Shown here piece after piece: positions 44,340-53,383 of a stretch of DNA of 64,000 nt (the stretch's first letter is position 1; each line of letters starts with the position of its first letter). The notes beneath the pieces are model-generated. The model made no database searches. It worked only from the letters and a program-made list of their open reading frames with translations, and was not told where the DNA came from. A program made the position numbers and the translations under genes. The DNA is from Planctomyces sp. SH-PL62 (GTDB taxonomy: Bacteria; Planctomycetota; Planctomycetia; Planctomycetales; Planctomycetaceae), in contig CAMDEA010000005.1 in the NCBI GenBank assembly GCA_945893045.1, positions 1-64,000 on the forward strand, read 5' to 3'.

Positions 44340-45938
44340 ATGACTCTGCAAACCAAACGATATCTCATTGGATTTCTCGGCCTGCTTTTTTTGGCTTCGC
44401 TAGTGCTGGTGCAAGCGATGGAGATTGCTCGCAAGCGTGAGGAGGTCGGCATCACGTCGGGACATGTCGCGGTGCCGGCGACGTCAAAGAGTTGCGTCGA
44501 GTGTCATGGGAAATCGTCGCCGGGGATCATCGACCATTGGAAATTCAGCACTCACGCTCAAAAGGGTGTCGGATGCGTCGAATGCCATCTGGCTCAGAAG
44601 GGGGATGTCGATGGCTTTACGCATTACGGCCATCTCATCGCGACCGTGGTGACTCCGAAGGACTGCGGACGATGTCACGAGAAGGAGACGACCGAGTTCA
44701 CTCACAGCCATCATGCGAAAGCGGGGAACATTCTCGCGTCGCTCGACAATTTTTTGGCCGAGACCGTCGAGGGTTCACGGACGCCGTTCAATCCGCATTC
44801 GCCGACACCGGGCAAGCCGGACATTCACGAAGTCAACGGGATGTCGAGCGCCGCCGTCGGTTGTCAGCAGTGTCACGGCAGCAAGGTGGCGTTGCTGGCG
44901 AAGGACGGCGGAAAGATCACGCTCGATGACTTGAAGCCCGATGCGAAAGGGCAGCCGACAAATCTGGATGTGCTCGACCGCATCGCCAAGACCGAAGACG
45001 GCCGACCAAAGTTGCATGCCGACACTTGGCCGAACACCGGCATCGGGCGGTTGAATCTCGATGGCTCGTTGGGTTCGTGCTCGGCGTGTCACAGCCGGCA
45101 TGACTTCTCGCCGCGACGTGCGCGGCAGCCGGAGAACTGCGGCAAGTGCCACCTCGGTCCGGATCATCCGCAGAAAGAAATCTACGAAGAGTCGAAGCAC
45201 GGCGTGGCGTTTCGTGACCTCAAGGATCACATGAATCTCAACGCCAAGGATTGGGTGCTGGGCAAGGATTACTCGCAGGCTCCGACGTGCGCGACGTGTC
45301 ACATGTCGGGTCACTCGAAGAACGGCGGGACGATCACGCACGATCCCGGCAAGCGCATCTCGTGGACGAACCGGCCGCCGGTCAGCGCGGTGCTCGATAC
45401 CGATGCGAACGGCAAGCTCGTCACTGAAGCCGATCCGGCCAAGCGGCGTGCGCTCGTCACGTTCTCGGCCGAGGAGAAGCGGACCAACATGAAGCAGGTC
45501 TGTCATCACTGCCACACGCCCGATTACGTCAATGGGTTCTACAAGCAATACGACGACTTCATCGTGAACTACAACGAGAAGTTCGGCAAGCCGGGCCAGG
45601 CGATCATCGCCGCGATGCGGAAGCACGAACTGCTCACCAAGACCGAGTTCGATGAGGAGATCGAATGGACCTGGTTCTATCTCTGGCACCACGAGGGCCG
45701 GCGTGCCCGGCACGGAGCGTCGATGATGGCTCCCGATTACGCTCACTGGCACGGCATGTTTGAAGTGGCTGAGCGGTTTTACATGAAGCTCATCCCGCAA
45801 GCTCGCGAGATCACCAAGCACGCCGCCGAATCCGGCCAGGCCGATCAAGCGCGGGCCGTCAACGCGGTCATCGACGAAATCCTCGCCCGCCCCGAACACA
45901 TGTGGCAGGACACCGGCAAGAAGCCGGCCGCGAAGTAG
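44340..45938 (+). CDS. Octaheme c-type cytochrome, hydroxylamine oxidoreductase (HAO)-like
   Basis: A 532-residue exported protein with a signal/anchor helix (YLIGFLGLLFLASLVLVQA). Eight CXXCH heme sites occur at residues 52, 79, 109, 175, 247, 267, 317 and 388. The region GSCSACHSRHDFSPRRAR followed by CGKCHLGPDH and YEESKHG is the core of the HAO-like octaheme family; D275-H276 fit the catalytic Asp-His pair of HAO and Y467 in APDYAHWHG is a candidate for the P460 cross-linking tyrosine. HAO oxidises hydroxylamine; relatives without the cross-link reduce nitrite, so direction is unknown. Rieske and cytochrome b lie just upstream, giving a quinone link. ATG 44340 was chosen as the one closest to the signal; upstream ATG is possible. 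The stop TAG is directly followed by a palindromic element. Confidence 0.9.
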   Translation: MTLQTKRYLIGFLGLLFLASLVLVQAMEIARKREEVGITSGHVAVPATSKSCVECHGKSSPGIIDHWKFSTHAQKGVGCVECHLAQKGDVDGFTHYGHLIATVVTPKDCGRCHEKETTEFTHSHHAKAGNILASLDNFLAETVEGSRTPFNPHSPTPGKPDIHEVNGMSSAAVGCQQCHGSKVALLAKDGGKITLDDLKPDAKGQPTNLDVLDRIAKTEDGRPKLHADTWPNTGIGRLNLDGSLGSCSACHSRHDFSPRRARQPENCGKCHLGPDHPQKEIYEESKHGVAFRDLKDHMNLNAKDWVLGKDYSQAPTCATCHMSGHSKNGGTITHDPGKRISWTNRPPVSAVLDTDANGKLVTEADPAKRRALVTFSAEEKRTNMKQVCHHCHTPDYVNGFYKQYDDFIVNYNEKFGKPGQAIIAAMRKHELLTKTEFDEEIEWTWFYLWHHEGRRARHGASMMAPDYAHWHGMFEVAERFYMKLIPQAREITKHAAESGQADQARAVNAVIDEILARPEHMWQDTGKKPAAK

Positions 45939-45991
45939 TTCGGACGCCTACGTCCGAACGGATCGACCGGACGTAGGCGTCCGGTCTACGA
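45939..45991. repeat. REPIN-like element, CGGACGCCTACGTCCG family, copy 1
   Basis: TTCGGACG-CCTA-CGTCCGAA (45939-45958) faces ACCGGACG-TAGG-CGTCCGGT (45966-45985). GTAG, whose TAG is the octaheme gene stop, precedes the left arm and CTAC follows the right. It lies between the octaheme gene and the second PSCyt gene. Confidence 0.95.
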
Positions 45992-46082
45992 ATTGATGAA
46001 TTCGCCTCCGGCTTGCCAGCGGCTGGAAATGTTTATGGAATGCCGCTCTCGAATCCGCTTCCCGACAGCCAGGAAGACCGGT

Positions 46083-48710
46083 ATGGCATTCAACGCACGC
46101 ACGGTGGTTTTGGTCTTCTCCGTTCTGATCGTCACGATGCCGACGCTCGTGCCGGCGCAGACGGCTCCGTCGCAGGATGCAGCCGCCTTGGAATTCTTCG
46201 AGAAGAAGATTCGCCCGCTCTTGGCCGACAACTGCTTTAACTGCCATTCGACCAACACGAATTCGCGAGGCGGGCTGCGGGTGGATGATCGCAATGGGTT
46301 GATCGCGGGGGGTGATCGTGGGGCGGCCATCGTTCCGGGCGATCCCGAAAAGAGTTTGCTGATCAAGGCGGTGCGGCAGACGGACAAGCTCAAGATGCCG
46401 CCGATGAAGCAGCTCACTGAGCAGCAGATCGCCGACCTCACCAAATGGATTCAAGACGGAGCCGTCTGGCCGCAAGTCGAATTCACGCTACCGAAAGGCG
46501 ATCCCACTCCCGAATACGCCAGACTGCGCAAAGAGCATTGGGCGTGGCAGCCGCTGCGGGACGTGAAAGCTCCGACCGTTCGCTTGGCCGATTGGGCGCG
46601 TGGTGAGATTGATCAATTCCTTCAAGCCAAACTGGAGCAGCAAGGACTGACTCCGGTCAGCGATGCGGACAAGATCACGCTGATCCGCCGCGTGACGTTT
46701 GATTTAACCGGTCTGCCGCCAACGCTCGATGAGATCGCCGCGTTCGTGAAGGACGATTCCACGACGGCGTTCGAGACGCTCGTCGATCGCTTGCTGGCCT
46801 CGGCCGGGTTTGGTGAGCGTTGGGGCCGGCACTGGTTGGATGTGGCTCGGTATGGCGAATCGACCGGCTCGGCGCGCAATCTTCCGTACCCTCATGCGTG
46901 GCGGTATCGAGACTACGTCATCGACGCTTTCAATAATGACAAGCCGTATGACCAGTTCCTTCGCGAGCAGATTGCCGGCGACCTGCTCCCCGCGACATCG
47001 GAAGCCCAGCGCGATGAGCAACTGATCGCGACCGGGTTCCTGGCGCTCGGCGTGAAGGACGTTAATCAGCGATACAAAGTCCGCTTCGTCATGGACAACG
47101 TCGATGAGCAGATCGACACAGTCAGCCGCGCGGTGCTCGGCCTGACGGCAAGTTGTGCTCGCTGCCACGACCACAAATTCGATCCGATTCCGCAGACGGA
47201 CTATTACGCATTGGCGGGTATCTTCCGCAGCACGGACCTGTGTGCTGGCGTGCGGAACAAGATGGGGGGCGGCGGACTCGATTACTACGACACCGACCTG
47301 CTGTTGAAGCTGGGGTCAGCACCAAGTTCGAGTGCCGACTCGGCGACGAAGCGCGATGAGATCAAGAAGGCACTGGCTGAAGCCCGCGCCGAGTTGCAGG
47401 CACTGGCCGACAGCAAAGAAGGAAACGAACTCGCCCCGGACGGACGGCAGAAGAACGTCATCGCACGCGAGAAAGTCGCGAAGCTGCAAGCGGAGATGCT
47501 CGCGCTCAGTGACCCGGCGATGCAGGGGCCGGTCGCGTTCGGTGTTCGCGATTCGCAATCCATCAGCGACACCGAAATTCGTGTGCGCGGCGAAGCCGAA
47601 AAACTTGGTCCGGTTGTGGCACGCGGATTCCTCGGCACGATCCCGGTCCCCGATGCACCGCCAGTGAATCCGAATCAAAGCGGCCGGTTGGAATTGGCTC
47701 AGTGGTTGACCAGCGAGAAGAACCCGCTCACGTCGCGCGTGATGGTCAATCGGATTTGGCAGCACTTGTTCGGTCAAGGATTGGTGCTCAGCGTCGATAA
47801 CTTTGGAGTGACCGGCGATGCGCCGTCGCATCCGGAGTTGTTGGATCATCTGGCGCAGCGATTCGTTCGCGAGGGGTGGTCGGTCAAGAAGCTCGTGCGA
47901 GCGATCGTGTTGACCCGCGCGTATCAACTCGGATCGGAGACTCCCTCAACCCACATGGCGACTGATCCCGCGAACGAGTTGGTCTGGCGGCACAGCCCGC
48001 GACGGCTCGATGCCGAAGAGATTCGGGACGCGACTCTGGCGGCGGCCGGAACGCTGAATCTGTCTCGCCCTGAGGCATCGCTCGCGAAGGACTTCAAAGT
48101 CACTGAACTGCGCAACAACGGCCCGGAAGCTCAACGGCTCTTGAGCGGTGCCGTTCGCAACACACAGCGCAGCGTCTATCTGCCGCTGGTCCGGAACATC
48201 ACGCCGACGTCGCTGGACGTCTTTGACTTTGCCACGCAAGGCATGGTCACCGGCAGCCGCGACACGACGACGGTGGCGACTCAAGCTCTGTACCTCTTGA
48301 ACGACCCATTCGTGCGCCGCCAGTCGTTGGCCTTTGCCGATCGACTTCTCAAACAAACCGACCTGAACGACGCCGCTCGCGTGGACTTGGCGTATCAATT
48401 GGCAATGGGCCGGGCCGCGACGACCGCCGAGATCGAACGTGGCACGAACTATCTGACGGACTACGCAGCGGCCGCTCGTGAAGTCCCGGCTCCGAAGATC
48501 GCGCAAGCACCGCGCCAACGAGCGGCCGACAAAGCTCCGGCGGTCGCGACAAACGCGCAAGCGGCGGCGATCATCAACCCCGATCAAGTTCCGCGCGAGG
48601 AAGAAACGGCGCAGCACGAATTCATCGAGCCAACGGATCCCCGACACGCCGCTTGGTTCAGTTTCTGCCAAGCGCTGCTGGGGAGCGCGGAGTTTCGTTT
48701 TATTAAGTAG
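46083..48710 (+). CDS. PSCyt/DUF1549/DUF1553 protein, second copy
   Basis: An 875-residue exported protein. ATG 46083 with AGGA eight bases ahead starts a signal helix (TVVLVFSVLIVTMPTLVPAQ). The N-terminal heme-like site is DNCFNCHSTNTNSRGGLRVD, with C-x-x-C-H. DUF1549 has LTASCARCHDHKFDPIP, then an insert of helical residues (KKALAEARAELQALAD) and DUF1553 with RVMVNRIWQHLFGQGLVLS. It lacks the Big2 domain of the first copy and has a longer C-terminus. It precedes a DUF1501 gene, with a palindromic element in the spacer. Confidence 0.93.
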   Translation: MAFNARTVVLVFSVLIVTMPTLVPAQTAPSQDAAALEFFEKKIRPLLADNCFNCHSTNTNSRGGLRVDDRNGLIAGGDRGAAIVPGDPEKSLLIKAVRQTDKLKMPPMKQLTEQQIADLTKWIQDGAVWPQVEFTLPKGDPTPEYARLRKEHWAWQPLRDVKAPTVRLADWARGEIDQFLQAKLEQQGLTPVSDADKITLIRRVTFDLTGLPPTLDEIAAFVKDDSTTAFETLVDRLLASAGFGERWGRHWLDVARYGESTGSARNLPYPHAWRYRDYVIDAFNNDKPYDQFLREQIAGDLLPATSEAQRDEQLIATGFLALGVKDVNQRYKVRFVMDNVDEQIDTVSRAVLGLTASCARCHDHKFDPIPQTDYYALAGIFRSTDLCAGVRNKMGGGGLDYYDTDLLLKLGSAPSSSADSATKRDEIKKALAEARAELQALADSKEGNELAPDGRQKNVIAREKVAKLQAEMLALSDPAMQGPVAFGVRDSQSISDTEIRVRGEAEKLGPVVARGFLGTIPVPDAPPVNPNQSGRLELAQWLTSEKNPLTSRVMVNRIWQHLFGQGLVLSVDNFGVTGDAPSHPELLDHLAQRFVREGWSVKKLVRAIVLTRAYQLGSETPSTHMATDPANELVWRHSPRRLDAEEIRDATLAAAGTLNLSRPEASLAKDFKVTELRNNGPEAQRLLSGAVRNTQRSVYLPLVRNITPTSLDVFDFATQGMVTGSRDTTTVATQALYLLNDPFVRRQSLAFADRLLKQTDLNDAARVDLAYQLAMGRAATTAEIERGTNYLTDYAAAAREVPAPKIAQAPRQRAADKAPAVATNAQAAAIINPDQVPREEETAQHEFIEPTDPRHAAWFSFCQALLGSAEFRFIK

Positions 48711-48766
48711 TTCGGACGCCTACGTCCGAACGATTGCCAGACTGGACGTAGGCGTCCGGTCTACGA
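48711..48766. repeat. REPIN-like element, CGGACGCCTACGTCCG family, copy 2
   Basis: TTCGGACG-CCTA-CGTCCGAA (48711-48730) faces TGGACG-TAGG-CGTCCG (48743-48758) and then GTCTACGA. The left arm begins right after the stop TAG of the PSCyt gene, which together read GTAG as in the other copies. Confidence 0.94.
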
Positions 48767-48792
48767 CGTGACCCTTCTCGAAGGATGCGACG

Positions 48793-50199
48793 ATGTTGAA
48801 TCCTCAACCGAATTCCAACTTGCTCGATCGCCGACTGTCGCGGCGGCAAGCGCTCAAGACCAGCAGTGCCGGCTTCGGATATCTCGCGCTCGCCGGACTG
48901 CTCGGCCAAGACGTGGCGCGGAATCGCGCCGTCGCCAATGAGCCACCTCACGCGCTGCGCCCGCTGGCACCCAAGGCACCGCATTCCAAGGTGCAGGCCA
49001 AGCGAATCATCTTCTGTTTCATGGAAGGAGCGGCTTCGCAACTCGACACCTGGGAATATAAGCCGCAGCTTCAAAAGGACGGCGGCAAGGTCGGACCCGG
49101 CGGCGGGCTGTTGACGGCGTCCAAGTTCAAGTTCAGTCAACACGGTCAGACGGGAACGTGGGTTTCGGAACTCTTCCCGCATACGGCGAGGCATGTCGAT
49201 GACCTCTGCTTCATTCGCGGTCTGCACACGGACACTCCGGCGCACCCGCAGGCGTGCATTCAGCTTCACACGGGGACCGCGATCGCCTCGCTGACGCGGC
49301 CGTCGATGGGAGCCTGGCTGATGTACGGCTTGGGAACCGAGAACCAAGACCTGCCCGGTTACGTCACGATCAACCCCTCCGCGAACTTTGGCGGAGCGAT
49401 CAACTTCGGCAGCGCGTTCTTGCCCGCTCACTTCCAGGGCACGCGGATCGCTGACACCGGCTTCGTGCCCAACCTAAAAGCGCAGACCGTGACGACACTG
49501 CAACGCAAGCAGATCGACTTGATTCAGTCGCTCAACCGCGACCTCGCCGCAACGCCCGGCGCGCCGGATCAGCTTGAGGGGGTCATTCAATCCTACGAGC
49601 TGGCGTTCAAGATGCAGGGCAAGGTTCCGGAACTGCTCAACATCTCAAAAGAGCCGCAGTCAGTGCTTGATGCTTACGGAGTGAAGCCCGGCCCGGCCGG
49701 CAGCTTCGCGCGGCAATGTTTGATGGCGCGGCGATTGACCGAAGCGGGAGTCCGCTTCGTCGAGATCTGTCATCCCGGTTGGGACCAACACAACAACCTG
49801 CATCGCGACCTGATCAAGAACTCCGCCGCGACCGATCAACCCACCGCCGCACTGCTGGACGATCTCGGCCAGCGCGGGTTGTTGGATGACACGCTGGTCC
49901 TGTTCGGCAGCGAGTTCGGCCGCATGCCGACTGCTCAAGGCCCTGACGGCCGCGATCACAACATCACCGGCTACCCAATGTGGTTGGCCGGAGCCGGTGT
50001 GAAGAAGGGCTTTTCGCATGGAGCCACCGACGAATACGGCCTGCACGCGGTCGAAGGTCGGATGCACACGACCGACCTGCACGCCACGCTGTTGGCGCTG
50101 ATGGGACTCGATCACGAACAACTGACCTACCGCTACGCCGGTCGCGATTTCCGGCTGACCGATGTCGCCGGCAATGTGGCTCACGAGATCTTTGCTTGA
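48793..50199 (+). CDS. DUF1501 family exported protein, second copy
   Basis: A 468-residue protein. Tat signal is seen in DRRLSRRQALKTSSAGFGYL. Family motifs include FCFMEGAASQLDTWEYKP, a Gly-rich loop, DTPAHPQACIQLHTGTA and FGSEFGRMPTAQGPDGRDHN near residue 380, which matches GEFGRTPR.NGHAGRDH of the first copy. It is the partner of the PSCyt protein just upstream. An 89-bp gap leads to the beta-helix gene. Confidence 0.94.
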   Translation: MLNPQPNSNLLDRRLSRRQALKTSSAGFGYLALAGLLGQDVARNRAVANEPPHALRPLAPKAPHSKVQAKRIIFCFMEGAASQLDTWEYKPQLQKDGGKVGPGGGLLTASKFKFSQHGQTGTWVSELFPHTARHVDDLCFIRGLHTDTPAHPQACIQLHTGTAIASLTRPSMGAWLMYGLGTENQDLPGYVTINPSANFGGAINFGSAFLPAHFQGTRIADTGFVPNLKAQTVTTLQRKQIDLIQSLNRDLAATPGAPDQLEGVIQSYELAFKMQGKVPELLNISKEPQSVLDAYGVKPGPAGSFARQCLMARRLTEAGVRFVEICHPGWDQHNNLHRDLIKNSAATDQPTAALLDDLGQRGLLDDTLVLFGSEFGRMPTAQGPDGRDHNITGYPMWLAGAGVKKGFSHGATDEYGLHAVEGRMHTTDLHATLLALMGLDHEQLTYRYAGRDFRLTDVAGNVAHEIFA

Positions 50200-50288
50200 A
50201 TCGGGCGCACGACTTCTGTGCGCAGAGCCGGGGTCAGGTGTTCGGATTTCTGTTTTGGCGTCGCGAATGGATACCAACGGGGTCGATC

Positions 50289-51365
50289 ATGAAATCTCTG
50301 CTTGGCTTCTGCCTCATCGTGTGGCTCGCGAATGTTGCGGTGGCTCAAACCGACCTCGTGCAAGTCCGCGATGAGGCGAGTCTCAGGGCCGCGCTGCCGA
50401 CGCTGACGACCGGAACGATTCTGCGAATCGCTCCTGGCGAATATCCGGGCGGCCACGACGTCAAAGACGTGGCGAATCTGACGATCGAAGCGGCCGATCC
50501 CGACAAGCCCCCGCATTTCAAAGGGGGCAGCTATGCCTGGCACTTCTCCGGCTGCTCCGGCCTGAAACTGCGTCACCTGCGAGCCAGCGGTCAGAGCCAC
50601 AACGGTTTTAATCTGGACGACGGCGGCCGAGCCGATCGCCCAATGCAGAACGTCAGGCTGGAGCATCTCGACATTAGCGACATCGGACCGAAAGGGAATT
50701 TCGATGGTCTCAAGTGCTCCGGCCTGGACGACGTGACGATTCGCAACTGCACGATCGAAGGCTGGGGCGGACAGGCGATCGACTTCGTGGGCTGTCATCG
50801 AGTCGTGGTCTCCGAGTGCCGCTTCACCGGCAAGCCGAGTCACTCGCAAGCCAGCGGAGTGCAGTGCAAAGGAGGCAGCGAAGACGTGACGATCGAAAAC
50901 TGTCGCTTCGTCAACGCCGGCCAACGTCCCATCAACGCGGGCGGCTCAACGGGCCTAGCGTACTTCCGGCCGGCCGGCGCGAAATACGAAGCGCGGCGAA
51001 TCCTCATCCGCAAGAACGAGATTTCCGGATCGTTGTGTGCCTGCGCCTTCACCGGCGTGGAAGGCGCTGAGTTCTCCGACAACACGATTCTCTTCCCAGA
51101 GAAGTGGATCTTCCGCATCCTGCAAGAAACCACCGAACCCGGCTTCGTCCCCTGCCGCAACGTGCTCATCGAAAACAACGCAATCGTCTTCCGCCGGTCC
51201 GAAGTCAGCGTGGAGGTGAACATCGGAGCCAAAACCGCCCCGGAAACATTTCGATTCGCCAAGAACCGCTGGTTCGCCGAAGACCGCCCGGATCGCTCGC
51301 GCCCGCAATTGCCGACCAATGAAACAGACGGCACCTACGGCCGCGATCCGCGCGTCAAGAAGTGA
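50289..51365 (+). CDS. Secreted right-handed beta-helix protein
   Basis: A 358-residue protein with signal peptide (SLLGFCLIVWLANVAVAQ). Repeated beta-helix rungs are seen as VRLEHLDISDIGPKGNF, VTIRNCTIEGWGGQAID, VVVSECRFTG and VTIENCRFVNAG. Such folds occur in pectate-lyase and other carbohydrate-active proteins; catalytic residues for lyases were not identified. ATG at 50289 is the first that gives a signal peptide. It is the last gene on the plus strand before a convergent sulfatase. Confidence 0.85.
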   Translation: MKSLLGFCLIVWLANVAVAQTDLVQVRDEASLRAALPTLTTGTILRIAPGEYPGGHDVKDVANLTIEAADPDKPPHFKGGSYAWHFSGCSGLKLRHLRASGQSHNGFNLDDGGRADRPMQNVRLEHLDISDIGPKGNFDGLKCSGLDDVTIRNCTIEGWGGQAIDFVGCHRVVVSECRFTGKPSHSQASGVQCKGGSEDVTIENCRFVNAGQRPINAGGSTGLAYFRPAGAKYEARRILIRKNEISGSLCACAFTGVEGAEFSDNTILFPEKWIFRILQETTEPGFVPCRNVLIENNAIVFRRSEVSVEVNIGAKTAPETFRFAKNRWFAEDRPDRSRPQLPTNETDGTYGRDPRVKK

Positions 51366-51367
51366 GT

Positions 51368-51437
51368 CCGTAGCCACGTTCGCCAGAACGTGGGTTTTCC
51401 GTGAGTTGTTCCCACGTTCTGGCGAACGTGGCTACGG
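51368..51437. repeat. REPIN-like element, GTAGCCACGTTCGCCAGAAC family
   Basis: Arms 51368-51394 and 51411-51437 are perfect 27-bp inverted copies. Each is GTAG plus hairpin CCACGTTC-GCCA-GAACGTGG. It begins three bases after the beta-helix gene stop and ends 13 bases before the convergent sulfatase stop, so it may also act as terminator for both. Confidence 0.96.
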
Positions 51438-51449
51438 TTTTTGAAACAG

Positions 51450-53054
51450 TCACGGCTTGATGCCACAGTCAGCGGCCCACGATTGCCACCTCGACGCAAG
51501 CTGTTGAACCAATTCCGGGCGCTGTTCGGCGAGGTTCGTGGTTTCGGTGCCATCGCGGGCGAGATCGTACAGTTCCCACGGTGCGCTCGCGTTGGGACGA
51601 ATGATCTTCCAATCCCCTTCGCGGAGAACCTGATGCTGCGGCACTCGCCACGCGAGGAACTCGTGAGCGGCCCGCGTCTCGCCGCGAAACAGCGGAGCCA
51701 AGCTGCGGCCATCCAGTGGCAGCGGTTTGCGGCCATTGAGTTCCGTGGGGTACTTCGCGCCGGCGAGTTCCATGCACGTCGGCATCAAGTCGATCAGATG
51801 GCCGACGTCGTGTACGACCTGTCCGCGAGCCGCGATCCCGCGCGACCAGTGCGCGATGAGCGGCGTGCGAATGCCCCCTTCATAGCCCGTGAGTTTGGTC
51901 GCTCGGAACGGCGTGTTACTGGTCAGCGCCCATGCGAGTCCGTAAGCGGAGAACGTGTCATGCGGGCCGGGCAGATTTTGCGGCCCGCTGCCGTGTCGAA
52001 TGGCCACGCCGTCGCGCCGCCAGGTGCTGTTCGTCGCCAATCCCGGAGCGAAGCCCAGCATCCGATCCACCGGCGTCAAGCCGCCGTCCGGTGCCGCTCC
52101 GTTGTCCGAGAGGAATAGCACCAGCGTGTTCTCCAACTGACCACGCTCACGCAGCGCTTCGAGTATCCGTCCCGTGCTGCGATCAATGGCCGCGACTTGA
52201 GCCGCGTAAACCGCCATCCGTTCGGCCTGCCAATCCGGAGACTTGTCAGCCGCCCAGTCGTGAATCTCTTTGGGCCGCGGCGCGGCCAACCACTCATCGG
52301 GGACGAGCCTCATCTCGCGCTGACGTTCTCGCCGCGCGGCCTGCGATTTATCCCAGCCAAGCTCGCGATAGCGGGCGCGATGTGGTGCGATGTCTGACTC
52401 GCGCGCGTGCAACGGCCAATGCGGCGCGATGTGCGCCACGTACAAAAAGAACGGCTGCTGTTTCGACTCCGGCTGGCGAGCGGCCTCTTTCAGAAACTGG
52501 AGCGCGTGCTCGGTCAGCGCATCGGTGAGATAGAAATCGGCCGGTAGCGTCACTCGCTGTTCGTCGAGGTAAAACGGATTCGCCTGCACTTCATGAAAGT
52601 AGCTGATCTTCCCCGCGCACATCGGCCCGAAGAATCGCTGAAACCCACGCTTCGCCGGCAGATCGGGATCCTGCCACTTGCCAACCATCATCGTGTGATA
52701 GCCCGCTCGTTGCAGTCCCTCGCCGATCGTGATGCTGCGCGAGAAATCGCTCGGCTGATTCCAGTTCGTGCCCGAGTGCCCGATCCGCTGCGCATACAAC
52801 CCCGTGAGCAACGCCGCTCGCGACGGCCCGCAGACCGCGTTGTTGTAAAACTGCGTGAACCGCAATCCGCCCGCCGCGAGTGCATCCAGATGCGGCGTCG
52901 GAATCTCGCCGCCATAACAGCCCAAATCCGACCAACCCAAATCATCCGCAAGAATGAGCACAATATTCGGCCGCGACTCAACCGCCGTCAGCGGAACGGT
53001 CATAGTCAGGACAATGGCGACGACAACCGGGAGCATCGACAAGACTGGCTTCAT
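51450..53054 (-). CDS. Secreted Cys-type sulfatase (arylsulfatase A family)
   Basis: A 534-residue sulfatase. Signal segment VVVAIVLTMTVPLTAVES follows ATG 53054; the upstream ATG would overlap the antitoxin gene. The metal-binding start is RPNIVLILADDLGWSDLGCY and the formylglycine signature is CGPSR (Cys at residue 75), with further histidine motifs (YVAHIAPHWPLHARE). It hydrolyses a sulfate ester outside the cytoplasm; the cysteine must be matured by an FGE or an anSME enzyme, neither clearly encoded here. It lies 29 bp after the antitoxin gene on the same strand. Confidence 0.93.
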   Translation of the reverse strand: MKPVLSMLPVVVAIVLTMTVPLTAVESRPNIVLILADDLGWSDLGCYGGEIPTPHLDALAAGGLRFTQFYNNAVCGPSRAALLTGLYAQRIGHSGTNWNQPSDFSRSITIGEGLQRAGYHTMMVGKWQDPDLPAKRGFQRFFGPMCAGKISYFHEVQANPFYLDEQRVTLPADFYLTDALTEHALQFLKEAARQPESKQQPFFLYVAHIAPHWPLHARESDIAPHRARYRELGWDKSQAARRERQREMRLVPDEWLAAPRPKEIHDWAADKSPDWQAERMAVYAAQVAAIDRSTGRILEALRERGQLENTLVLFLSDNGAAPDGGLTPVDRMLGFAPGLATNSTWRRDGVAIRHGSGPQNLPGPHDTFSAYGLAWALTSNTPFRATKLTGYEGGIRTPLIAHWSRGIAARGQVVHDVGHLIDLMPTCMELAGAKYPTELNGRKPLPLDGRSLAPLFRGETRAAHEFLAWRVPQHQVLREGDWKIIRPNASAPWELYDLARDGTETTNLAEQRPELVQQLASRWQSWAADCGIKP

Positions 53055-53083
53055 GAAATCCCGTCTCCGTCTGGTCAGTTCGC

Positions 53084-53383
53084 TCACTTATTTGCGACTC
53101 TCGTTCGCTTTTTGGGGACTAAGCGAATCAGTGTTCGGAGCGCTTGATTGACGGCATCGGAATCGGGGAAGTACTCGCGCACATCCTGCGCCAACATGAC
53201 CGCGCCATCTTCCAGCGTAAAGTGTTGGATCGAGATCGTTCCGTCCGTTCGGTGAATCTTTACGGAGTGTCCACGTCGATACGCTTGGGAATGTTTCCCG
53301 CGCAAACCCTTGGTGAAGTCGTATTCCGGAAGCAAGTCTGGTGTGCCGCGTGACGGCTTAGTTTTCTTGGGCGTTTTGTTCAT
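53084..53383 (-). CDS. BrnA-type antitoxin candidate
   Basis: A 99-residue protein. The segment LLPEYDFTKGLRGKH is a recurrent motif of small bacterial antitoxin-like proteins, and DVREYFPDSDAVNQALRTLI resembles the C-terminus of BrnA, which binds DNA and toxin. Basic N- and C-termini fit DNA binding. ATG 53383 is inside the toxin gene (26-bp overlap), a frequent TA arrangement in which toxin comes first. Function as antitoxin is inferred from position. Confidence 0.75.
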   Translation of the reverse strand: MNKTPKKTKPSRGTPDLLPEYDFTKGLRGKHSQAYRRGHSVKIHRTDGTISIQHFTLEDGAVMLAQDVREYFPDSDAVNQALRTLIRLVPKKRTRVANK

